A stretch of DNA of 64,000 bases from Roseomonas sp. OT10 (GTDB lineage: Bacteria; Pseudomonadota; Alphaproteobacteria; Acetobacterales; Acetobacteraceae): assembly GCF_020991085.1 (NCBI RefSeq), contig NZ_CP087719.1, positions 2,748,001 through 2,812,000 of the forward strand, in the 5' to 3' direction. The notes beneath the pieces are model-generated. The model worked only from the letters and a program-made list of their open reading frames with translations, did no database searches and was not told the DNA's origin. Of this stretch, positions 25,347-33,066 are shown in pieces (the first letter of the stretch is position 1; the number at the start of each line of letters is the position of its first letter). The position numbers and the translations under genes are program-made.

Positions 25347-25805
25347 TCATCCCGCCACCTCCAGGCCCAGGGTGATCGGGTCGCCGCCGGTCACGGCGCG
25401 GACGGACAGCCCGATGCGCAACGTGTCCGGGGCATTCGGCAAGGGCCCCGTCACCTCCAGCGACAGCACCTCCGCCACGCGGCGCTCCTGCCGCACCGCG
25501 GCCAGGACATAGGCCCGGGCCAGCAGCCGCGCCGGCTCGCCCATCTCCTGCCCGATCAGCTTGTGCAGCCGGCTGCCGTATTCCGCGTGCCCCAGATCGG
25601 CCAGCGCCCCCTGCGGCGTCAGCAGCCGCAGCAGCAGCGCCTGGCGCAGCGAGTCCGGCCCCGAGGCCACCGCCAGGTCCAGCGGCTCCGTCCGCCCCGG
25701 CCCGCCATCGGTGGGTGTCAGGTCCAGCGCATCCCACTCGGTGGCCGAAAGCAGCGGCGCCACCAGCAGGTCCTTGCCCAGGGGGTCGGCCAGGGTTCCG
25801 GACAT
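25347..25805 (-). CDS. GPW/gp25-like baseplate wedge protein
   Basis: A 152-residue protein of the T4 gp25/P2 gpW/TssE family, the wedge subunit that nucleates sheath polymerisation. Diagnostic features are LLTPQGALADLGHAEYGSRL followed by HKLIGQ, and RAYVLAAVRQERRVAEVLSL. Family members are usually 100-150 residues, so this is full length. It is 6 bp downstream of the PAAR gene. Its presence with a gpJ-like and gpV-like protein defines a contractile baseplate. Confidence 0.85.
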   Translation of the reverse strand: MSGTLADPLGKDLLVAPLLSATEWDALDLTPTDGGPGRTEPLDLAVASGPDSLRQALLLRLLTPQGALADLGHAEYGSRLHKLIGQEMGEPARLLARAYVLAAVRQERRVAEVLSLEVTGPLPNAPDTLRIGLSVRAVTGGDPITLGLEVAG

Positions 25806-25811
25806 CGCCGC

Positions 25812-26210
25812 TCAGCCCCCCACCAGCACGGTGCCGAAGGCGAGGATCTGCCCCACCGGCATGTCGGCGGGGTCGTTGCAGGTCTTCACGGTGTCGCTGG
25901 CCCGCGCCGCGCCCTTGCCGCCGATCTTCACCGTGGCGCTGCCCAGCATCACCGTGCCGCTGTTGGCCGGCGGCTTCTGGAAGCTGACGCCTGGCGGCGT
26001 GGGAATGTGCGGCGGCTGGTTCTGCGCCGTGCTGTCCACCGTGGCGGCCGCCTTGCCGCCGACCTTCACCGTCGCGCAGAGCCCGCCATTCAGCATGCCG
26101 GAGAACGGGTGCGGCAGCGGCGTCGGCACGGGCGCCACGGCCGGGACCAGCACGATGTGCGTGTCCACCGCCATCACGCTGTCCCCCTGTCCGGCGGCGG
26201 GCTGTCCCAT
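25812..26210 (-). CDS. PAAR-type spike tip protein
   Basis: A 132-residue protein that sharpens the spike. It consists of repeated beta segments typical of PAAR: HIVLVPAVAPVPTPLPHPFS, GLCATVKVGGKAAATVDS, SATVKIGGKGAARASDTVKT and CNDPADMPVGQILAFGTVLV. The paired VKVGGKAA / VKIGGKGA blocks and the final GTVLVGG are family hallmarks. No C-terminal effector extension. The start at 26210 overlaps the gpV-like stop (ATGA). Confidence 0.85.
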   Translation of the reverse strand: MGQPAAGQGDSVMAVDTHIVLVPAVAPVPTPLPHPFSGMLNGGLCATVKVGGKAAATVDSTAQNQPPHIPTPPGVSFQKPPANSGTVMLGSATVKIGGKGAARASDTVKTCNDPADMPVGQILAFGTVLVGG

Positions 26211-26878
26211 CAGTTCAGCTCCACCGTCGCGCCGCTGATCTTCACCGGCCCGTCCGCCTCGATCCGCACCTCCGCCCCCTTCAGCGTCACGCGGCCGGTG
26301 GCGGTGACGGTCAGGTCGCCATCCTGCTTCAGCTCCACCTTGGTCCCGCCCGCCTCCAGCGCGGCGACGCCGTCGGAGGAGCCGCCATAGCTCAGCTTCA
26401 GCGCGACGCCGGAAGCGGAGACGCGCAGCTCGCCCTTGCGCAGCTCGATCGCCACCTCGCCATCCCCGCCCACCGCCAGCTTGGCCGAGGGCTCGTCGGC
26501 GCCGTCCAGCCGCAGCAGCACGCGGTCTTCGGCACCAGCGGGCCAGAGCAGCGCGATCTCGTCCGCCTTGAACTCCGGCGGCCGCTGCGCATCGGAATAG
26601 ACGCTGGCCACCACGATCCCGGAGACCAGCGCCCCGCGCGGGAACATCACCAGCACCACGTCGCCCACCCGCGGCAGGCAGGCGAGCCCCGTCGCCCAGA
26701 CCGCCACCGGCAGGCGCCGCAGCGCCACGCCGGAATCCTTCAGCGTCACGCTGACCGTGTGGCTGTCGTCGCCCTGGGCGTTGTCGAAGACGCTGGTGAC
26801 GACGGCCAGCTCGCAGAAGGTGCGGCGCTCCGCCTCGTGCCGCGCGAAGGCGGTCATGACTTCGGCGAGGCGGCTCAT
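26210..26878 (-). CDS. gpV-like baseplate spike protein
   Basis: A 222-residue protein of the phage baseplate assembly V/VgrG-spike type. It has an N-terminal OB-fold segment (TFCELAVVTSVFDNAQG, HTVSVTLKDSGVALRRLPVA, LPRVGDVVLVMFPRGAL) and a C-terminal triple-stranded beta-helix needle with repeats such as GEVAIELRKGELRVSASG, VELKQDGDLTVTATGRVTLK and AEVRIEADGPVKISG. The needle would be capped by the adjacent PAAR protein. The start at 26878 was chosen because sequence further upstream is a repeat. Confidence 0.82.
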   Translation of the reverse strand: MSRLAEVMTAFARHEAERRTFCELAVVTSVFDNAQGDDSHTVSVTLKDSGVALRRLPVAVWATGLACLPRVGDVVLVMFPRGALVSGIVVASVYSDAQRPPEFKADEIALLWPAGAEDRVLLRLDGADEPSAKLAVGGDGEVAIELRKGELRVSASGVALKLSYGGSSDGVAALEAGGTKVELKQDGDLTVTATGRVTLKGAEVRIEADGPVKISGATVELN

Positions 26879-27095
26879 GGGGACCCACCGTCGGAATTCT
26901 CGGGGGAGCGGGCGAGGCAGTGCCTCGCCCCCCCAAATCCCCCTCCTTCTTTCAGGAGTCCGCCATCGGCTCCCGGCTCGCTGGCGCAGCCGGCGTGGAG
27001 CGGGTGCAGGTCTCTCCACCACGCGGACTCCCGAAAGAGGGAGGGGGCCAGAGGGGAACGGCTTGGGAGGTCACTCCCTCGCAGGGCGATGCCGA
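26879..27095. repeat. Intergenic gap with inverted repeat arm Y
   Basis: A 217-bp gap between the gpV-like and gpD-like genes. Arm Y (27023-27079) is the near reverse complement of arm X (25230-25288). The segment 26900-26970 contains GGCGAGGCAGTGCCTCGCC (a short perfect hairpin) and CAGGAGTCCGCC, words shared with the interspersed repeats D and E. No gene is visible in it. Confidence 0.8.
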
Positions 27096-28097
27096 TCACA
27101 GCAGCCCTCCCACCGCCGAGAGTGCCGCGCCGAGCAGCCCGCCGGACGCGGCGTCGTAGCCGGTGCCCCAGAGCTGCGACAGCGCGCCGTCCGACGCGGA
27201 CACCGTGTGCACCACCTGGTGCAGCGTGGCGCTGGCCAGCGGCAGCCCGTCCGGCATCTCGGCAAGCTGGAGCGGGAGGCCGGGGGCCAGGCCGGGGGTC
27301 AGGAAGGTGGTCAGGCGCACGGCCTTGGCGCGCGCGGCCCGGGCGGCGGCGAGGGCGTTGGCGGCGGCATCGGCATCGGCGCGGCGGCGGATTTCCGGCA
27401 GGGCGACGCGCGGGCCGCTGCCGGCGCCGCCCTGGAGGAAGTCCTTCAGCACCCAGAGCGCCTGGCCGCCATTCGGGTCGCCGCCCTCGCCCACCACCAC
27501 GGGCACGGCGCCGCCGGGGCTGCCCTCGGTGGATTCCGCGAAGAGGATCTCGCGGCCGTAGCGCAAGGCGATTGGCTGGCCGGGGCTGGCGGGGTCGGGG
27601 AGGTTCAGCGCACCCTCGCCGTCGAAGCTGGCCGAGGCGCCGGAGAGGGCGGCGAGGCGCGCGATCTCGGCCAGCGCCGTGCTGCGCCCGTCCGCGACAT
27701 AGACGGCGAGCAGCGGGCCGTCGGCGATGTCACCGGTCTCCACCCCCGCATCGCCGGCCAGCCGGGCGATGGCCTCCCCGGCGGTGACGCGCTCCAACGC
27801 CAGGGCGGGGCGGAACAGGGCGAGCCGGTCGGCGGGGCCGCGCGCGGTGAGGGAGAGCCCGTCGAAGCGGCGGCGCAGCGCGGCGACGGTGCCGGTGAAG
27901 ACCGTCTCCGCCCCCTCGCCGCCGTCCAGTTCGAGTTCCGCCTCGTCGCCCGGCGCCGCCTCGACCGGAACGCCGGCCGGGAAGGCGACATCCAGCCGGT
28001 CCACCGCCGGCAGGCGGGCGCGGCGCAGGCGCAGGGTGGCGACCTGCGGGCCGAAGATCTGCTCGCCCAGGCGGAGGCTGAAGCTCGGGACCAGCAT
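27096..28097 (-). CDS. gpD-like tail hub protein (late control D family)
   Basis: A 333-residue hub protein corresponding to P2 gpD or the gp27-like part of VgrG, which forms the trimeric platform for the spike. Features: N-terminal MLVPSFSLRLGEQIFGPQVA, a mid-domain AELELDGGEGAETVFTGTV then ADRLALFRPALALERV with AIARLAGDAGVE, and C-terminal LASATLHQVVHTVSASDGAL. These are the usual gpD landmarks (translocated-like barrel, then helical ALERVT...AGEAI segment). It lies 4 bp after the preceding hub adaptor gene, so expression is coupled. Confidence 0.78.
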   Translation of the reverse strand: MLVPSFSLRLGEQIFGPQVATLRLRRARLPAVDRLDVAFPAGVPVEAAPGDEAELELDGGEGAETVFTGTVAALRRRFDGLSLTARGPADRLALFRPALALERVTAGEAIARLAGDAGVETGDIADGPLLAVYVADGRSTALAEIARLAALSGASASFDGEGALNLPDPASPGQPIALRYGREILFAESTEGSPGGAVPVVVGEGGDPNGGQALWVLKDFLQGGAGSGPRVALPEIRRRADADAAANALAAARAARAKAVRLTTFLTPGLAPGLPLQLAEMPDGLPLASATLHQVVHTVSASDGALSQLWGTGYDAASGGLLGAALSAVGGLL

Positions 28098-28101
28098 GCG
28101 C

Positions 28102-28743
28102 CTAGCCCCCCAGCGCCTGGCCGAGCGCCGCCCCGGCCGAAGGGTCCGCCGCCCCCGAGAGCCCGCCCGCTGCGTCCTGCATCGGCGTCAGCGGGTTGCC
28201 GAGCGAGAGGTCCGCCAGCCCGGCCAGCGCCTGGAGCGTGTCCACCGCATCGGCCACGGCGGAGACGGCGTCCTGCAAGGCGCCCGCCTGGTCCAGCACG
28301 TCGCCCAGGATGTCCGTGTCGAAGCCGAGGTCCATCCCCTCCAGTCCGCCGAAGGGGGAGGCCTCGGCCGGCGGCGGCAGCGGCGGGGATTCGCGCAGCA
28401 ACAGGCGATAGGCGAAGCGGTCCGGGGCGCCGGCGCGCTCGGTGAAGACCGCCTCCGCGACGACGACCTTGGCCAGCTCCAGCGCGGTGGCGATGTCGGC
28501 GGCGAAGTCCAGCTCCTCGCCGGCCGCGGCGGCGCCCTGCAATTCCGCCAGCCGGTCGCGCGCCTCGGGGCCGGAGAGCAGCCCGTGCAGCTCGATCTCG
28601 TGACTGGCGCGGCCGAGGCTCTGCTGCGCATCCCCCGCCAGCCCGACCACCGGCAGCCCGGCGAGGCGCTGGCGCAGCCGTGTCTCCGCGAAGGTCACGG
28701 CGTCCAGCGCCAGCTCGCCGAGCAGGGGGATGGGGCGGGTCAC
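28102..28743 (-). CDS. Tail hub/spike adaptor (DNA-circulation-protein-like N-terminus)
   Basis: A 213-residue protein. The first 110 residues, PIPLLGELALDAVTFAETRL, SHEIELHGLLSGPEARDRL and LELAKVVVAEAVFTERAG, resemble the N-terminal beta domain shared by Mu-type DNA circulation proteins and tube-hub adaptors. The C-terminal 90 residues are Ala/Gly/Leu-rich, helical and low-complexity. It stands directly before the gpD-like hub, where contractile systems usually have a LysM-type adaptor; no LysM motif is seen here. Confidence 0.55.
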   Translation of the reverse strand: MTRPIPLLGELALDAVTFAETRLRQRLAGLPVVGLAGDAQQSLGRASHEIELHGLLSGPEARDRLAELQGAAAAGEELDFAADIATALELAKVVVAEAVFTERAGAPDRFAYRLLLRESPPLPPPAEASPFGGLEGMDLGFDTDILGDVLDQAGALQDAVSAVADAVDTLQALAGLADLSLGNPLTPMQDAAGGLSGAADPSAGAALGQALGG

Positions 28744-29588
28744 GGCAGGCTGACCCCGGCTTCGAGGGCGACCCGTTCGAGCAGGTCGGCCAGCAGCTCC
28801 TCCAGTTCCTCCCCGGGCAGGCTGGCGAGGGCGAGGCGCAGCGCGGCCGCGGCCTCGGCGGCGGGGACGGCGGTGGCGGCGGGGCGGAGCGACGGTGGGG
28901 CGGGTGGCGCGTCCGGCCGGTCCAGCATCGCGACAGGCGCGGCGGCCAGGGTCGGGAAGCTCGCCGGAAGGGGCGTCGGAGCGGCCGGGCGCGCCGAGGC
29001 GGGAGAGAGGCCGGGGGCCGCCGGCGGCGGTGCGGCGGTGCGGGCGGGCGCCTCCGCCCAGCCGGCGAGCCGGGGCGGGCCCGGCGGCGCGGGCGGCGTG
29101 GCGGCCATGGCCGCCGGCACGGCCGGCGCGGCGACGGGGGCGGGCATGGGCGCGGCGGGCGTGGTGGCGGGCAGGCGGAAGCGCACCCCGGCGGGACGGG
29201 GTGGCCGGGCGGCGGGAGGCATCTCCCGGGGCATGGCGGATGCGGCCGACGGGCTGTCGGCGGGCGACGTGCCCGGCGCGGTGACAACAGCCAGCCCTGG
29301 GGAGACGGGCGGCGCCATCCGCACCCGCCCGGCCACGGCGCGTCGCGGCGTCGCGATGGTGCCGGTCCCGGTGGCGATGGCGGATGCCGCAGCCGGGGAT
29401 ATGCCCGGTGAGGACGCCACCGCGGGCGGAGCGACCGGCTCCGTCCAGCCCGGCGCGCCCTCCGGCCCGGACGCCGCCTCCACCCCCGGCCCTGCCGCGC
29501 GGGGCGGATCGGCCCAGCCGGCGGCCCGGGCCAGCAGCGCATCCAGCCTCGGGCGCAGTCGCTCCTGCTCGGCGAGGAGGTCAGCCAT
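28740..29588 (-). CDS. Proline/alanine-rich tail-operon protein
   Basis: A 282-residue protein with a short helical N-terminus (ADLLAEQERLRPRLDALLAR), a ~190-residue Pro/Ala/Gly-rich middle, and a helical C-terminus (LRLALASLPGEELEELLADL). The first and last segments look like real helices; the middle is probably disordered. Its stop overlaps the next start (ATGA) and its start overlaps the previous stop by 8 bp. In position it matches the short helical proteins encoded between tube and hub in contractile systems, such as chaperones or a tape-measure stub. No family recognised. Confidence 0.5.
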   Translation of the reverse strand: MADLLAEQERLRPRLDALLARAAGWADPPRAAGPGVEAASGPEGAPGWTEPVAPPAVASSPGISPAAASAIATGTGTIATPRRAVAGRVRMAPPVSPGLAVVTAPGTSPADSPSAASAMPREMPPAARPPRPAGVRFRLPATTPAAPMPAPVAAPAVPAAMAATPPAPPGPPRLAGWAEAPARTAAPPPAAPGLSPASARPAAPTPLPASFPTLAAAPVAMLDRPDAPPAPPSLRPAATAVPAAEAAAALRLALASLPGEELEELLADLLERVALEAGVSLP

Positions 29589-30054
29589 CCGGCTCCTCCA
29601 TCACGCGGATGCTGTTCCAGCCGGGGGGCGGCGCGTGGGGCGCCGGGGCAGGCTCGTCCAGCCCGGCGAGAAGGGCATCCAGCCCCGCCGCCGGCTCCGC
29701 CTCCAGCGCCCCGGGCATCCAGCCGAAGCGGACGGCCAGACGCGCCTCGGCCGCGGCGAGCGGCGCGGGCGCCGGCCCCTCCCCCACCCCCAACAGATCG
29801 AGCGCGAGGAGAGCGTGCAGCGGCGCCAGCTCGGCCGGCGGCGCCGGGTCGTAGAGCATCGCCGCCAGCCCCGCCGTGAAGGCCGGCCCGTCGAAGCGTC
29901 CGCCACGCGTGCTGGCCGCGACCAGCCGCCGGCGCTCGCCCCAGCGCCAGGGGCGCAGGCGGCGCGACGTCTCGCCGAAGCGGAGGTGCCAGACGCCCTC
30001 GGCCGGGTCGAGCGCGATGGCGACGCCCTCGGCCGGGGATGGGAGGGGGATCAT
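29581..30054 (-). CDS. Small tail-operon protein following the tube gene
   Basis: A 157-residue protein beginning MIPLPSPAEGVAIALDPAEG followed by VWHLRFGETSRRLRPWRWGE. In contractile injection loci the gene after the tube often encodes a small assembly protein, and the ERRRLVAASTRGGRFDGPAF block is consistent with a compact basic domain. The start at 30054 was chosen 19 bp after the tube stop. No motif allows a more exact call. Confidence 0.5.
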   Translation of the reverse strand: MIPLPSPAEGVAIALDPAEGVWHLRFGETSRRLRPWRWGERRRLVAASTRGGRFDGPAFTAGLAAMLYDPAPPAELAPLHALLALDLLGVGEGPAPAPLAAAEARLAVRFGWMPGALEAEPAAGLDALLAGLDEPAPAPHAPPPGWNSIRVMEEPDG

Positions 30055-30073
30055 CCGGGCGCGCGGCGGCCCC

Positions 30074-30469
30074 TCAGGCCGCCGCCTCCTCCCGCAGGCG
30101 GGTGGCGGTGAAGTCGTAGACGGCCTCGGCATGGCCGCCGGCGGCGAGGGCGAAGCTCTTGCCCGTCATGGTGCAGCCGTCGAAGGCCACCGTCCGCTCG
30201 GGTTCAAGATCGGCGCGGGAGGAGAGGTTGGCGACGATCTGGAAGGCCTCGCCCGAAACCAGCAGCGCGTCCAGCGCGTCCGAGGCGGAGGCGACGGTGA
30301 TCCGCCCCGCCACGCTGGTGCCGCCGTAGACGACGCCGATGCGCTCGGCCGAACCGAGCGCGTAAACGCTCGCCTGCGCGCGCTGGTGCTGGAAGTCGAT
30401 GCCCCGCACGCCCGCGACGCGCTCGCCCGCGACCAGGACGGCGGAGCTGTTGGCGGTGAAGACGGCCAT
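30074..30469 (-). CDS. Putative tail tube protein
   Basis: A 131-residue beta-rich protein right after the sheath gene, the standard place for the inner tube. It contains GERVAGVRGIDFQHQRAQAS, the VVYGGTSVAGRITVASAS segment, and a C-terminal strand GHAEAVYDFTATRLREE, compatible with the tube fold of stacked hexameric rings. The identity rests mainly on position and predicted fold, since the sequence is divergent. Only one tube gene is present, whereas many extracellular contractile systems encode two or three. Confidence 0.65.
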   Translation of the reverse strand: MAVFTANSSAVLVAGERVAGVRGIDFQHQRAQASVYALGSAERIGVVYGGTSVAGRITVASASDALDALLVSGEAFQIVANLSSRADLEPERTVAFDGCTMTGKSFALAAGGHAEAVYDFTATRLREEAAA

Positions 30470-30483
30470 GTCCGTGCCTTCCC

Positions 30484-32820
30484 TCAGTTCCGCACGCGGA
30501 TGGTGGCGTAGACGTAGTCGATCGCCCGCACCGGCCGCACGGCGATGTCGACGCGCAGGATGCCCGCGGCGAAATCCGTCTGGCTGCCGTAGACCTGCAC
30601 GGTGAAGGCGGGGTCCTTGCCGTCCATGCTGGGCACCAGCGCGCCGTCGCGCTCCATCTGGGTGAAGGTGTCCACGATCATCTGCCGCAGCGCGCCGCGC
30701 TGCTCGCTGTTGTTGAGCTGGCCGATGAAGCGGTCGGCGATCTTGCTCACCTCCCGCACGCAGCGGTCGGCGGTGCGCAGCACGTTGATCTGGAAGCCGT
30801 CGCTCGTGATGCCCTTGACGACGATGGTGCCGCGCCCGCGCTTCGAGAGCACGACGCAGACATTGCCCTCCGGCCCGACCAGCTTGTTCAGGTCGCTCTC
30901 GGTATAGGGCACCAGCGGTGCGGAGAGGCTCGCCACCGTCTTGAAGGTGGGCGACTGGAAGACGTCGAGATGGCCGAGCAGCCCGGCCACCGCGCCTTCC
31001 GCCCCGCCCGGCGCCACCAGGATCAGCCGTCGCCCGGCCACCGCCGCCGCCTGGGACAGGATCGCCGCCGGGTCGTTCTGCGTCGCCGGGTTCACCCCCG
31101 CCAGGGCGATGCGCGGCTTGGCCAGGTCCGCCTGGGCCGTCGCATGGGCGGCGAGGGCGCGCTGCACGTCCAGATGCGCCAGCGCCGTGTCCTTCCAACC
31201 CTGCAGCCCCGCCAGGACGAGGTCCACGTCGCCGACCTGCGCCAGCGCGTCCACCGCCGCCTGCCATGCCGCCAGGCCGGGCATCGCGCCCTGGGTGAAG
31301 CGCTGCGGTGCCAGGCTGCCGGCCGGCAGGTGGCTCGCCCCGCGCCGCACGAAGCGGTCCAGCGCGCGCAGCAGGTTGGATTCCGCCGCCAGCACGGCGG
31401 GCAGGTAGCGCGGGTCGTCCGGGTCCATGGAGAGGTTGTCGAAGCTCTCCTGCTCGGCGAACTCGCCGCCCTGCTGCAGTCCGGCGGTGATCCGCGCCGT
31501 GCCGGCCAGCGTGCCCGCCTGCATCCGCACCCGCAGGGCGGCCGCATCCGCCCCCGGGGCGGGCACCAGCTCCAGCACCGTGGCGTCGGGATTGTCCTGG
31601 CCCGCATAGGCCCGCGCCGGGCCGGCATCGTGGCCGCCGGAAAGGAAGTTCGCGTTCGCCGCGCCGACATCCGGCAGGCGCGTGCCATCCGCCCCGGCCG
31701 CCAGTGCCGCCGTCACCTGCGGCAGCGCGTCCAGCGCGGCGGCGATGGCGGCGGCGCTGTCCAGGTCGGCGAGTTCGGTGGTGGAGACGCCCTCCTCCGC
31801 CAGGGTGACGGTGACGGTGCGCAGCAGCGGCTGCCGCCCCGCCGTCGCCGCGGGCAGGACGTCGCCCAGCCGCGTGACGGCGACGGTGGGATCGGCGGAG
31901 AGCGCGTCCAGCAGCGCGGCCACGCTGTCGATCGGCTGCGCCGCGCCGCCATAGCTGCGGATGTTGCCCTGCGGGTCCTGCACCTCGATGGTCACGGCGG
32001 CGGCATCGCCGGTGATGCCGATGCGGTTGCCGGTCCCGGCGAGGCCGGGCGTGCGGGCGGAGATGCGGATGGACGGCGCGGCCGCCGCCCCGGCGAAGGC
32101 CCGGCTGGCCCGGCCCTGCCCGACGGAGAGCGAGAGACGGTTGCCGCGGCCGCCGGCATCGGCCGCCGTCACCTCCACCAGCGTGTCGTTGCCCGCGCGC
32201 AGCCGTCCGCGGGCCGGCTGCGCCCCGGCATCGGCCAGGGCCACGAGGCCGGCATCGAAGGCCGGCAGATCGGTCATCAGGTCGGGGTCGATCGCCACGA
32301 CCAGGCCGCTGTCGCGGTTGATCGTGGAGAAGAAGTCGTTGTCCCGCGTCGAGTCGAAGACCAGGCCGTCGAAGCGCTCCGCCGCCACGCCGTTCAGCGA
32401 GATCTCCAGCGACAGCCGGCGCACGGTGCGCCCGTCCTCCGCCATCACCCGCACCACCCGGGCCCCGAGCGCATTGCCCCAGGGCCCGACGGCGCGGGCG
32501 CGCAGCAGGGCGACGGGCTGGCCCTCGTCATCCATGATGGTCAACTCGGCGGCGCGGCCCGAACGGGGATCCACGGGCGAGACGAAGAGCTCCGAGATGC
32601 CGTTCGCCAGCGCGTCCATCACCTCGGGGAAGGCGTAGCGGGTGGCCGCGCCGAAGCGCTCCAGCAGCTCCGGCGCGCTGGTGACGCCGGAAAGCTCGCC
32701 CGCGGGGGCGCGATCGACGACGCCGACCGCGCCCAGGATTCCGGAACGGGCGGGAAGGGGTGGGGGGACATCGAAGCGCGTCTCCACCGACACGCCCGGA
32801 ACAACCAGCATGCGTGCCAT
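30484..32820 (-). CDS. Contractile tail sheath protein
   Basis: A 778-residue sheath subunit whose contraction drives the tube. The C-terminal domain carries the signature VREVSKIADRFIGQLNNSEQ followed by RGALRQMIVDTFTQMERDGA, and just before it GNVCVVLSKRGRGTIVVKGI. The N-terminus (VVPGVSVETRFDVPPPLPAR, then ILGAVGVVDRAPAGE) is also typical. The ~350-residue middle (about 200-480) holds extra beta domains, making it longer than P2 FI (~400) and nearer to T4 gp18 size. The ATG at 32820 follows a GGGGGGATCAC ribosome-binding site; an in-frame ATG 24 bp upstream is weaker. Confidence 0.88.
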   Translation of the reverse strand: MARMLVVPGVSVETRFDVPPPLPARSGILGAVGVVDRAPAGELSGVTSAPELLERFGAATRYAFPEVMDALANGISELFVSPVDPRSGRAAELTIMDDEGQPVALLRARAVGPWGNALGARVVRVMAEDGRTVRRLSLEISLNGVAAERFDGLVFDSTRDNDFFSTINRDSGLVVAIDPDLMTDLPAFDAGLVALADAGAQPARGRLRAGNDTLVEVTAADAGGRGNRLSLSVGQGRASRAFAGAAAAPSIRISARTPGLAGTGNRIGITGDAAAVTIEVQDPQGNIRSYGGAAQPIDSVAALLDALSADPTVAVTRLGDVLPAATAGRQPLLRTVTVTLAEEGVSTTELADLDSAAAIAAALDALPQVTAALAAGADGTRLPDVGAANANFLSGGHDAGPARAYAGQDNPDATVLELVPAPGADAAALRVRMQAGTLAGTARITAGLQQGGEFAEQESFDNLSMDPDDPRYLPAVLAAESNLLRALDRFVRRGASHLPAGSLAPQRFTQGAMPGLAAWQAAVDALAQVGDVDLVLAGLQGWKDTALAHLDVQRALAAHATAQADLAKPRIALAGVNPATQNDPAAILSQAAAVAGRRLILVAPGGAEGAVAGLLGHLDVFQSPTFKTVASLSAPLVPYTESDLNKLVGPEGNVCVVLSKRGRGTIVVKGITSDGFQINVLRTADRCVREVSKIADRFIGQLNNSEQRGALRQMIVDTFTQMERDGALVPSMDGKDPAFTVQVYGSQTDFAAGILRVDIAVRPVRAIDYVYATIRVRN

Positions 32821-32864
32821 GTGATCCCCCCGTCCTGGTTTCATCAAAGGCGCGCGAAAAGTGC

Positions 32865-32976
32865 GTTGCGACTTGTTAACAGAGTTGATTCCGCAACCGC
32901 AAGGACAATCCCCAGCGCAGGCAAACCCCCGCACGGACAATCCCCTGCATGGGCCATCCCCGCACGGGCCATCGGG
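32865..32976. promoter_or_regulatory. Regulatory region of the injection-system operon: inverted repeat plus five 16-bp tandem repeats
   Basis: Five imperfect direct repeats with a 16-bp period start at 32899, 32915, 32931, 32947 and 32962, following GCAYGGRCMATCCCC; the second is the most diverged. An inverted repeat GTTGCG (32865-32870) / CGCAAC (32892-32897) brackets the most AT-rich stretch of the region, containing CTTGTTAACAGAGTTGATT. The array lies between the sheath gene (-) and the acyl-CoA dehydrogenase gene (+). It could be operators for either. No clear consensus -35/-10 pair was found. Confidence 0.6.
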
Positions 32977-33066
32977 TCCGGCCCCGCCGCCCTTTTCCCG
33001 TCGGATCGTGCACCGATCGACATGGCGCTGCCGCCGCTGCGCGCTTCGCGGCGTTACCGGCGCGAC

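Noticed and set aside
3677-32820. P2-like prophage
   Set aside because: No capsid, portal, terminase, holin, integrase or attachment duplication in 29 kb.
3677-32820. Type VI secretion system
   Set aside because: No TssJLM membrane complex, TssBC pair, Hcp or ClpV. The sheath is a single long gene.
32821-32980. CRISPR array
   Set aside because: The 16-bp units are contiguous with no spacers.
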